A stretch of DNA of 9,332 nt, from contig QMXU01000033.1 of the NCBI GenBank assembly GCA_003662305.1, forward strand, positions 1 to 9,332, read 5' to 3'. This DNA is from Candidatus Hecatellales archaeon. Lineage in GTDB: Archaea; Thermoproteota; Bathyarchaeia; Hecatellales; Hecatellaceae. The notes beneath the pieces were generated by a model. It saw only the letters and a program-made list of their open reading frames with translations. It was not told the origin of the DNA and ran no database searches. The translations under genes and the position numbers were made by a program. Below, in pieces: positions 1 through 5,499 of the stretch (the first letter of the stretch is position 1; the number at the start of each line of letters is the position of its first letter).

Positions 1-691
1 CAAGCCATTCCCCTAACTCGTGGATTTCAGCTCTTCCAGCAGCCTTAATTCTGGCAATTCTCTCCGAGCGTGACAGGGGCTCAGACATAGCCCTGAAAGC
101 CTCAGCAGGCTTAACACCTAAACCAGCCAGCTCAGCTAAAGTCTTGAAGGTTCCAGCTGAAGCGTATCTTAACCCACGGGTTTCATGGATTATCCCGAAC
201 ATCAGGCCCAAGGCTTCCCTCCTGGATATCTTGACTTCTGCCTCCTTACATAGGCTGTAGACAACCTCGCAGGCTGAGCTGGCTTCAGGGTCGACCAGTA
301 GTAGGCTTGCAAGCTTACGGGTTTCAGGGTGAACCGTGTGATGGTCTACTACGATTAAAGGTTTACCGGAGGACTTAACCTTCAGCTTCCACTCTCCAAG
401 CTGCTCAACCGTTGAGGTGTCAACCAGGAGCAGGAGGTCAGCCCTCTCAAGCCTCGGAGCCTCCGCAAGCTTCACCGGAGCCTTCTCCATCAGAAGCTTA
501 GAAAGCGAGCTGGGCCCTTCCACAGCCACAATTTCGCATCGCACTCCGGGCTTAAGCTTCCTTATGAGCTTCGCTAGGAGGCTGGCTGAGAAAACAGCGT
601 CTGGGTCTGCGTTATGATGGCAGAAGACGATGGCATGTTTGGGTTTAGCCTTTCGGAGGAGGCTTCTTAAACGTTTGAGGCTTGGCTTCAA
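1..691 (-). CDS. DHH-family phosphoesterase (RecJ/NrnA-like), C-terminus beyond the left edge
   Basis: The first 230 residues of a DHH-superfamily phosphoesterase, a metal-dependent hydrolase family acting on short oligonucleotides, pAp or related phosphodiesters. I translated it by hand from the minus strand. Family motifs appear in order: motif I HHNADPDA at residues 25-32, motif II VDTST at 90-94, motif III VDHHT (the DHH signature) at 115-119, an ASSACEVVY stretch at 137-145, and motif IV GIIHETRG at 166-173. Motif IV usually has Asp where this has Glu170. The start is inferred: TTG at 691 is the only start-like codon before motif I, and an in-frame TAA lies two codons upstream. It has no strong Shine-Dalgarno site. 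The gene lies 44 bases after prefoldin beta on the same strand and is probably co-transcribed. The DHHA1 substrate domain would be outside the window, so the exact substrate cannot be named. Confidence 0.88.
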   Translation of the reverse strand, partial: MKPSLKRLRSLLRKAKPKHAIVFCHHNADPDAVFSASLLAKLIRKLKPGVRCEIVAVEGPSSLSKLLMEKAPVKLAEAPRLERADLLLLVDTSTVEQLGEWKLKVKSSGKPLIVVDHHTVHPETRKLASLLLVDPEASSACEVVYSLCKEAEVKISRREALGLMFGIIHETRGLRYASAGTFKTLAELAGLGVKPAEAFRAMSEPLSRSERIARIKAAGRAEIHELGEWL

Positions 692-735
692 CCCTTAAAG
701 TGCTCCCAACAGGGGGATGAAAAAGACTTGAAGTT

Positions 736-1113
736 TTATCCTCCTGACGGTGGAGGCTGGAACTGTTTGAGCCTGCTCTGGATTTGCTGCTGGATTTCCT
801 TAAGCTTCTCCCTGGTTCGCTCCTCCTGCTTGCTGAGCACGGACATGCGTACGTTTAGAAGCTCCTTACGTTCGGCTAGGTCCTTTGTTACGGAAGCCTT
901 GTCCTTTCTGACGAGGATGGCTCCCACAGACTTGTAAACCTGAGCGTCCTCCGGAAGCTTGCCCAGCTCTTCTAAAGCCTTATCCATGTCTGCCAGTTCA
1001 AGCTCTATCTGCTGCTTTTGAGCTACAATCATCTGGAGGGTTTGCTGGAGCTGTTGAAGTCTGGCAAGCTGCTCCTGGAAGTCTGCTGGAAGCTCAACTC
1101 TACCCTCGCTCAC
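736..1113 (-). CDS. pfdB: Prefoldin beta subunit
   Basis: Beta subunit of prefoldin, the jellyfish-shaped alpha2-beta4 holdase that captures unfolded proteins in the archaeal cytoplasm and hands them to the thermosome. The 125-residue length is usual for the family. Two amphipathic coiled-coil helices (about residues 8-50 and 78-118) flank the characteristic central hairpin region, which contains LPEDAQVYKSVGAILV at about 53-68. The Gln- and Leu-rich first helix and the KEIQQQIQSRLKQF end of the second helix are typical. The start is GTG at 1113, with a GAGGG Shine-Dalgarno site about 8 bases upstream. The Pro/Gly-rich tail PPPSGG is a small lineage extension. A TATA-like element about 40 bases upstream suggests it can be transcribed separately from pcc1. 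Pcc1, Brix and prefoldin beta are neighbours in many archaea, which supports the call. Confidence 0.95.
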   Translation of the reverse strand: MSEGRVELPADFQEQLARLQQLQQTLQMIVAQKQQIELELADMDKALEELGKLPEDAQVYKSVGAILVRKDKASVTKDLAERKELLNVRMSVLSKQEERTREKLKEIQQQIQSRLKQFQPPPSGG

Positions 1114-1149
1114 CTATCATCCCTCTAAACATTAACACCGCATACTCCA

Positions 1150-1157
1150 TAAAATAG
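1150..1157 (-). promoter_or_regulatory. Probable TATA box for prefoldin beta
   Basis: On the minus strand this reads TATTTTAT, inside the 65-base gap between pcc1 and prefoldin beta and about 37 bases before the GTG start. That fits transcription beginning roughly 10-15 bases before the gene. The call rests on sequence resemblance and spacing only. Confidence 0.45.
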
Positions 1158-1170
1158 TTAAGCCAACCGT

Positions 1171-1175
1171 AAAAA
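1171..1175 (-). terminator. Oligo-T tract after pcc1
   Basis: The minus strand runs from the pcc1 TAA stop through GCC into TTTTT. Archaeal RNA polymerase commonly terminates at such T-runs without a hairpin. A promoter-like element for prefoldin beta follows directly, so this may end part of the upstream transcripts. Five T residues is a weak signal. Confidence 0.3.
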
Positions 1176-1178
1176 GGC

Positions 1179-1463
1179 TTACCTTCCCCCAGACTCAGCC
1201 AGCTCCAGAACTTCCTGAAGCTGGGAAACCCACCTGCAGAAGGAGTTTATGGAAGCCCTCAGACTGGAAAGGGTTGGAGCCCTAAAGCTCATGGTTAAAG
1301 TTCTGCCTTCAAGCCTAATTTGAACCTTAGACTTGAAGCTCCTAGCCGCGTAGACCTCCGGCTTTAAAGCCGCGTAAACCGTTTCAGCTTTCCTCCTGCT
1401 GGAGAAAACGAATTTCACCTCGACTTCAGCCTTCTTCAGGCTTCTCCACCCTCCAGACCACAT
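1179..1463 (-). CDS. pcc1: KEOPS complex subunit Pcc1
   Basis: Small dimerising subunit of the KEOPS complex, which with Kae1, Bud32 and Cgi121 makes the t6A modification at position 37 of ANN-decoding tRNAs. The 94-residue protein has the Pcc1 alpha/beta pattern: strand AEVEVKFVFSS (12-22), a helix ending in the hallmark ALKPEV (32-37), a strand pair KVQIRLEGRTLTMSFRA (45-61), and a helix with LRASINSFCRWV (68-79) that matches the usual LRAalNSylrWi. ATG 1463 overlaps the end of the Brix gene by 38 bases, pointing to translational coupling, but it lacks a clear Shine-Dalgarno site. A GGAGGG lies inside the first codons, so the true start may be a few residues downstream, just before KKAEVEV. 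The tail AESGGR is unremarkable. The family call is firm. Confidence 0.9.
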   Translation of the reverse strand: MWSGGWRSLKKAEVEVKFVFSSRRKAETVYAALKPEVYAARSFKSKVQIRLEGRTLTMSFRAPTLSSLRASINSFCRWVSQLQEVLELAESGGR

Positions 1464-2004
1464 GCCTGACGGTTATGGAAGGACCTACCTCCACGATTCT
1501 GCCTTTAACCTTCGAGTGGAAGGTTATACGGTGAGGCTGAGCTTCACCAACCTCTAGGAACACTGAGCCTTCCCCAGCGTTTCCAACAGATTCAACTGTT
1601 CCCTCGGAGCCGAAAAACCTTGAAAGAGCTTCACTTATCTTCGCTGCTCCCCCTACGCTTTTAAGCGTGAAAAGCCTTTTAGGCCTGATTCTAAGCTTCC
1701 TCCACGAGAACTCGTATTCTCTCTGAAACCTTACGCCTTTAATGTAGACGATGGGAGGGAGAAGCTTCAGGCCTCCACGGTTCACCCCGTAGAATTCTAG
1801 CTTTCCAGGCCCGCCTCTCCACCTAGCCACCAGCATCACGTATTTCACTCCAAGCTGTAAACCTGTTTCCGCAAGCATTTCCAAGCTCATTTTTCCCCTG
1901 TTAACCCTGTGGGAGCCCGGGATGACCGTGTGCAGGTCTCGCATAAGCGTTCTAACGGTTGGCGTTGGATAGCGGGAGCTTGAAATCAGAAGGTGAAAAC
2001 TCAA
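1426..2004 (-). CDS. Brix-domain ribosome biogenesis protein (archaeal Imp4-like)
   Basis: Archaeal single-domain Brix protein, related to eukaryotic Imp4, Rpf and Brx1 rRNA-processing factors; expected to bind pre-rRNA during subunit assembly. The start LLISSSRYPTPTVRTLMRDL matches the family opening LITTSRkPsprTRslvkDL. It is followed by VIPGSHRVNRGKMSLEML, the conserved P-G-S...RGK element, and by a second half with RPKRLFTLKSV and RITFHSKVKGRIVEVGPSITVR. I place the start at TTG 2004 (192 aa): minus-strand AAGGTG precedes it with a 5-base gap, and the Brix fold begins at once. A longer version from TTG 2046 adds 14 residues, overlaps the upstream gene and has a poorer ribosome site. The 3' end overlaps pcc1. 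Brix next to pcc1 and prefoldin beta is a recurrent archaeal arrangement. Which eukaryotic paralogue it matches best is unsettled. Confidence 0.88.
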   Translation of the reverse strand: MSFHLLISSSRYPTPTVRTLMRDLHTVIPGSHRVNRGKMSLEMLAETGLQLGVKYVMLVARWRGGPGKLEFYGVNRGGLKLLPPIVYIKGVRFQREYEFSWRKLRIRPKRLFTLKSVGGAAKISEALSRFFGSEGTVESVGNAGEGSVFLEVGEAQPHRITFHSKVKGRIVEVGPSITVRHVVWRVEKPEEG

Positions 2005-2023
2005 GCCTACACCTTCTTGAATC

Positions 2024-2314
2024 CTAGAATACTTCCTCCTCCCCAAGCCTCTGTTTAAGTTTTCCCTTAACCTTAAAGCCTTTAACAGCCTTCTCCGGCG
2101 GGATTTCGCTGGCAGCTGAAAGCCTTTTAATGGTTAGAGCGCAGGTTCCATCTGGAAGCAGCTTGTTTCTCAGGCATATGGCGAACTTGCAGTCTGCTCC
2201 TGAGCACAGGTCGTCGGCAAACCGGCAGTAGGCTTTTCCACCTCGGAACTGCAGCGCCTTCTGCCCGCACCTGAAGAACTCACAGTTTGGAGAACATTTT
2301 TTAGGCGAACTCAA
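2024..2314 (-). CDS. Cys-rich small protein of unknown function
   Basis: A 96-residue protein I do not recognise. Its first 60 residues hold eight cysteines at 7, 11, 16, 30, 37, 42, 47 and 58, spaced C-x3-C-x4-C-x13-C-x6-C-x4-C-x4-C-x10-C, which suggests two four-Cys metal sites (zinc or Fe-S). Local motifs are CEFFRCGQKALQFRGG, YCRF and LLPDGTC. Residues 61-96 are basic and lack cysteines (KAVKGFKVKGKLKQRLG), consistent with nucleic-acid contact. The start is TTG 2314, the only start codon in frame after an upstream stop. It ends 19 bases before the preferred Brix start, so it is the first gene of the Brix, pcc1, prefoldin beta run. RpoP and L37Ae zinc proteins often sit near this cluster in archaea, but the Cys spacing fits neither. 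A role in RNA or ribosome metabolism is only inferred from context. Confidence 0.68.
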   Translation of the reverse strand: MSSPKKCSPNCEFFRCGQKALQFRGGKAYCRFADDLCSGADCKFAICLRNKLLPDGTCALTIKRLSAASEIPPEKAVKGFKVKGKLKQRLGEEEVF

Positions 2315-2356
2315 CCTGAAAACCCCTAGTAGAGACCTAACAAGTAGCCTACACCA

Positions 2357-2366
2357 CTAAAAATTG
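2357..2366 (-). promoter_or_regulatory. Possible TATA element for the minus-strand Cys-rich/Brix/pcc1 operon
   Basis: The minus strand reads CAATTTTTAG about 43 bases before the TTG start of the Cys-rich gene. It is the best AT-rich box in this half of the divergent intergenic region (2315-2505). Spacing would allow a leader of about 15-20 bases. Resemblance to the TTTAWA consensus is partial. Confidence 0.35.
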
Positions 2367-2463
2367 TTCTCCGGGGATTTCCATGTTGAAGATGTCATGT
2401 CAGTAAGCTAAGAAATGCTGGAGACAATATTTTAACATTTTGGTTTCACCGGAAAGGTTAAGG

Positions 2464-2469
2464 CTTATA
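2464..2469 (+). promoter_or_regulatory. Probable TATA box for the 61-residue CPCC gene
   Basis: CTTATA sits 37 bases before ATG 2506, preceded by a purine-rich BRE-like GGAAAGG stretch. A transcript starting about 25 bases downstream would have a short leader carrying the GGAGG Shine-Dalgarno site at 2496-2500. A second AT-rich stretch, AATATTTTAA at 2426-2435, could be an alternative. Nothing else was seen in 2315-2505. Confidence 0.45.
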
Positions 2470-2505
2470 GGCTTCAATTTAGCCCTTTAGAGGCTGGAGG
2501 CGGAC

Positions 2506-2691
2506 ATGGCGAAACACCTGTTCAAGTTTTCCAGCTACCTAGAGAAGGAAGCCATATTATACTGTCCGAAAACTAACAAGTTCAGCTTTGTAAGGTTTCA
2601 GATGCCCTTCAAGTGTCCCTGCTGTGGAGAGCTCTTGGAAGGCTTGGGCAGGAAGGCGAAGATAGTTTTAAACTATGAGATGCCGCTCTAA
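2506..2691 (+). CDS. Small CPCC-motif protein of unknown function
   Basis: A 61-residue protein I do not recognise. It starts at ATG 2506 with GGAGG five bases upstream and a TATA-like box in front, so it is likely expressed. The core is YCPKTNKFSFVRFQMPFKC (19-37) followed by PCCGELLEGL; Cys20 and the C37-P-C-C40-G knuckle could form a half or complete zinc ribbon, with Cys39 as an extra ligand or redox residue. The N-terminus (KHLFKFSSYLEKE) and the basic C-terminal part (GRKAKIVLNYEMPL) have no membrane helix or signal. Its stop is immediately followed by the promoter-like box of the ATPase subunit I gene, so it may be an independent unit, though read-through into atpI is possible. Codon use resembles the neighbours. 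Function is unknown. Confidence 0.65.
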   Translation: MAKHLFKFSSYLEKEAILYCPKTNKFSFVRFQMPFKCPCCGELLEGLGRKAKIVLNYEMPL

Positions 2692-2697
2692 GGAAGA

Positions 2698-2705
2698 TTT
2701 TATAA
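2698..2705 (+). promoter_or_regulatory. Probable TATA box for the A-ATPase I-x-C block
   Basis: TTTTATAA, preceded by purine-rich AAGGAAGA (BRE-like), lies 59 bases upstream of the TTG start of subunit I and just after the stop of the CPCC gene. A transcript starting near 2728-2732 would include the GAGGGAGGGG ribosome site at 2744-2753. Good match to the archaeal consensus. Confidence 0.6.
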
Positions 2706-2764
2706 GCCTAACAGGCTATTTTGGAAACGTCCTTTGAAGGCTTGAGGGAGGGGCTGGAAACCTA

Positions 2765-5221
2765 TTGCTACGCCCCGCGAGAATGGTAAGGCTTGAGGTT
2801 GTAGCACCCTCAGCCAAGGCTGACCTTGTAATCAAAAGGCTTGGAGACTTCGGAGACGTCCACTTCATAGACGTAGCCAGCGTTAAGGCTGAAAAATATA
2901 AGGAAGTAGCTGAGAAAATAGAGAGGACGCCTCGAGAGGAAAACCTCATCCAGCTTTCAAACCGGATAAACAATCTTTTGAGGAAACTTACGGGGATTCC
3001 CTACCCTGAACCCTTAAAGGTTAAGGCTGACGTTGAACAAGCCCTGAAAGAAGTTGAAAGGGAAATAGTCTCCCTCGAAATGGAGTACGCCAAGCTTGAA
3101 AACATGATGAAGGTGGCGGCTGAGGAAAGAGCCACCATGGAGAGGGAGCTAAGCCAGTTCAACGACGAATACGAGAGCACCAGGGGGGCCCTAACCGAGT
3201 TCGGGGTTAAAACTGAAAAGGTTGAAGCTTTAACCCTTGAAGATTTGAAGGTGAAAGCAAGGCTTAAAACCGTTCAGGAGCGTATGGCTGAAATCCAGAA
3301 GGTGCTGATGGAGGCGGACATGGCTGCCAAGCTTACTAGCCCCCACGAGGAGCTGCCTCAAAGCGTGGAAGAGCTGAAAAAGGTTAGAGAGAGGGTAAGC
3401 CTAAGCCTTGAAGTAAACCAGAAGCTTAAAGTCGAAATAGCCCAAGCAGCTGACAAAATCGCGAAGATAGAGGAAATCCTAAAGGAAGTCTTAGACGTGG
3501 TGGAAAGGAAGCTAGAGGCTGCTGAAAGGCTTGAGGAAGCGAAAAAGGAGACAGCTAAGCTTAAAACGGAGCTGGAGGCTGTGGAGAAGGAGTTAAGCCC
3601 TAAGCTCTTAAGCACTCTCGGAGAAGCCTTCAGCTCAAGCCTTAAAGAAGCTGTGACCGCCCTTGAGAACTTGGAAAAACTCGAGTTTGGAGCTTCCGGC
3701 TTTGAGGAGACTGCCAGAAACTTCGCTAAAACCGTTCACAACCTTTCACGGAGCTACGAGGCTTTAGAGGCTGTTGAAAGGTTCATGGGCCTCCAGCATG
3801 TTAAAGCCTTAATGGAGGAAATTAGGAAAGCCAAACCTGAGGAGGTTGAAAGCCTCTTTAACAGGAGCAGGGAGCTGGTGGAAGTCACCCCAGCCCGCTA
3901 CATGGCCATGCTGGAGCGGGGGCTGAAGCTGGTTCACCTGGAGCACAGGATTAAGCTTCTAACCGAGGAGCCCCTAAAGGTTAAGGGGATGCTGGACGAG
4001 CTAGCCAGCAAGTCCTCTCAAATCCACGCCTACAAGGAGCTTGTGGACATAGAGCTTACCCTGGAAAACCTGAAGAAACGGTTTATGCAGACAGGTAAAA
4101 CCATGGTTTTCGAGGCCTGGGTTCCAAAGGGGAGAGTTGAGGAGGCTGTTAAAGCCATAAGGCAGGCCTGCCCTGAAGCCTTGGTCAGCACCAACAGGGA
4201 GGAGAGAGAGGAGAAAGTTCCAACCCTGCTCGTTAATCCTAAGCCCATAATCTGCTTTGAAAAGCTTGTTTCAAGCTACAGCCTTCCCAGCTACTATGAG
4301 ATAGATCCAACCCTCATCATGCTCGTCACCTTCCCCATAATCTTCGGCTTCATGTTCGGGGACATGGGCCACGGGCTTGTTCTGCTTGTGGGAAGCCTGC
4401 TCATTAAACCCCTCTTCGACAGGATGAAAATTAGAAACGAGATGCTGGACTACCTGTATAAGGGTCGAAACCTGGTTTTCCTCTGCGGAATAACCTCGAT
4501 AATCATAGGCTTCCTTTACGGAGACTTCTTCGGGCCTACCAACGCCGCCTACGCAGCCCACCATGGAACCCCCACATGGTATACGGCTATAACAGGAGTT
4601 GAGGACGCACCATGGTTCAGCCCGATGGACGAGCCTATGATGCTCTTTAAGATAGCCATATTCATAGGTATAGCCCAGATAACCTTCGGCCTCATACTTG
4701 ACATCGTAAACAACATCGCAGCCAGAGAATACAAGGAAATTCTTGCTCCAGCCTCATGGCTGTGGTTCTACGGCTCCCTGTCCTACCTGATTATCACCTA
4801 CGGGTTCGGAATAGCCAACGTGCTTTTTGAAACCGACAAGCTTCTAGCCTTCTTCGTGGTGCCCTTCGCAGGCCTTTTCATCCTGCACAAGCTGGCTGGA
4901 AAAAGCGGGATGGAAACCTTTGCTGAAGGAGTTGAGAAGGCTATTGCCTCCATTTCCAACACGCTTTCCTACGGGCGGATTCTGGCTTTAGGGCTGGCTC
5001 ACGCCATCTTCAGCGACCTAGCCCTCATGGGGAAGGGACTGCTCTTCTGGCCTATCTTCCTCATCGTAACGATTTTCATTATTACAGCGTTGGAGGGCAT
5101 TTTGACCTTCGCCCACACCCTCAGGCTTCACTGGGTTGAATGGTTCAGCAAGTTCTACCGTGGTGAGGGAACGCCCTTCGAGGGGTTCAAGATTGAAAGA
5201 AGGTTCACGGTTACGGCTTAA
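2765..5221 (+). CDS. atpI: A-type (V-type) ATP synthase subunit I, stator/ion-channel subunit
   Basis: Homologue of eukaryotic V-ATPase subunit a: its membrane half forms the ion half-channels against the c-ring, and its cytoplasmic arm anchors the peripheral stalks. The start MLRPARMVRLEVV is typical; TTG 2765 follows GAGGGAGGGG with an 11-base gap, and ATG 2783 would remove the conserved opening. Long Glu/Lys-rich coiled coils occupy roughly residues 90-140 and 165-290. The membrane domain begins near 514 with FPIIFGFMFGDMGHG (523-537), the family hallmark, and has about seven or eight helices. SYGRILALGLAHA carries Arg738, the expected ion-release arginine; Glu777 in the last helix (ITALEGILTF) is the usual acidic partner. 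At 818 residues it is much longer than the roughly 650 of many archaeal versions and nearer the eukaryotic length; the extra length lies in the cytoplasmic half. It overlaps the next gene by 29 bases. Confidence 0.96.
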   Translation: MLRPARMVRLEVVAPSAKADLVIKRLGDFGDVHFIDVASVKAEKYKEVAEKIERTPREENLIQLSNRINNLLRKLTGIPYPEPLKVKADVEQALKEVEREIVSLEMEYAKLENMMKVAAEERATMERELSQFNDEYESTRGALTEFGVKTEKVEALTLEDLKVKARLKTVQERMAEIQKVLMEADMAAKLTSPHEELPQSVEELKKVRERVSLSLEVNQKLKVEIAQAADKIAKIEEILKEVLDVVERKLEAAERLEEAKKETAKLKTELEAVEKELSPKLLSTLGEAFSSSLKEAVTALENLEKLEFGASGFEETARNFAKTVHNLSRSYEALEAVERFMGLQHVKALMEEIRKAKPEEVESLFNRSRELVEVTPARYMAMLERGLKLVHLEHRIKLLTEEPLKVKGMLDELASKSSQIHAYKELVDIELTLENLKKRFMQTGKTMVFEAWVPKGRVEEAVKAIRQACPEALVSTNREEREEKVPTLLVNPKPIICFEKLVSSYSLPSYYEIDPTLIMLVTFPIIFGFMFGDMGHGLVLLVGSLLIKPLFDRMKIRNEMLDYLYKGRNLVFLCGITSIIIGFLYGDFFGPTNAAYAAHHGTPTWYTAITGVEDAPWFSPMDEPMMLFKIAIFIGIAQITFGLILDIVNNIAAREYKEILAPASWLWFYGSLSYLIITYGFGIANVLFETDKLLAFFVVPFAGLFILHKLAGKSGMETFAEGVEKAIASISNTLSYGRILALGLAHAIFSDLALMGKGLLFWPIFLIVTIFIITALEGILTFAHTLRLHWVEWFSKFYRGEGTPFEGFKIERRFTVTA

Positions 5222-5492
5222 GGCAGCCCTAGCGAAATATAAGCTTAGGGCTATCCCCCGTGAAATCCAAGGGTACTCCCTTGGCAGAATAATGATTTTC
5301 GGCTTGATTCTCCCCGCCATAGTGGCTGCCTGCATGGTGGCAGGGATAGCCTTAGCCTTCTGGTTCGGGTTCAGCCTGCTGATGAAGTTTGGGGTTCTCG
5401 CCTTTTCAACCCTGGTAGGCTTCACGGCGGGAACCCTTATCTTTTTAAGGCTTTACGACCGTATGCTCCGCTTCGCCAAGGTTAGGAGGTAG
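5193..5492 (+). CDS. Two-helix membrane protein of unknown function inside the ATPase block
   Basis: I do not recognise this family. From TTG 5193 it encodes 99 residues: a basic N-terminal part (KEGSRLRLKAALAKYKLRA), helix 1 at about 33-60 (IFGLILPAIVAACMVAGIAL, ending AFWFGF), a short turn with Lys65, helix 2 at about 66-86 (FGVLAFSTLVGFTAGTLIFL), and a basic tail RLYDRMLRFAKVRR. Positive charge at both ends predicts a hairpin with both termini in the cytoplasm. The start is chosen because AGGGG at 5181-5185 lies 7 bases before this TTG, inside the end of atpI; a longer frame from TTG 5136 exists but its extra residues look like shadow sequence. It overlaps atpI by 29 bases and stops 7 bases before atpC, whose ribosome site lies within its last codons. 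Tight coupling suggests a partner or assembly factor of the ATPase; that role is inference. Confidence 0.78.
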   Translation: MKEGSRLRLKAALAKYKLRAIPREIQGYSLGRIMIFGLILPAIVAACMVAGIALAFWFGFSLLMKFGVLAFSTLVGFTAGTLIFLRLYDRMLRFAKVRR

Positions 5493-5499
5493 AAGAGAA

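Noticed and set aside
417..937. Plus-strand open frames opposite the DHH and prefoldin genes
   Set aside because: They lie fully antisense to genes with clear family motifs, and have Ser/Arg-rich low-complexity translations and no ribosome site.
2005..2046. Upstream TTG start for the Brix protein at 2046
   Set aside because: It would overlap the preceding gene and add 14 residues before the Brix core; TTG 2004 has a better AAGGTG site. It remains possible.
2315..2505. Small RNA (C/D box or other) in the divergent intergenic region
   Set aside because: No convincing C box and D box pair, no tRNA-like fold and no strong hairpin found by eye.
2716..4734. Several minus-strand open frames of 61-97 residues opposite atpI
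   Set aside because: Shadow frames of the strongly biased atpI codons; Ser/Leu-rich without recognisable motifs.
5136..5192. Longer N-terminus for the two-helix protein starting at TTG 5136
   Set aside because: The extra 19 residues are Ser/Arg-rich shadow sequence within atpI; TTG 5193 has a well-spaced AGGGG site.
5018..5425. 135-residue minus-strand frame opposite the atpI end and the two-helix gene
   Set aside because: Antisense to two supported genes, with no ribosome site, and its composition mirrors their codons.
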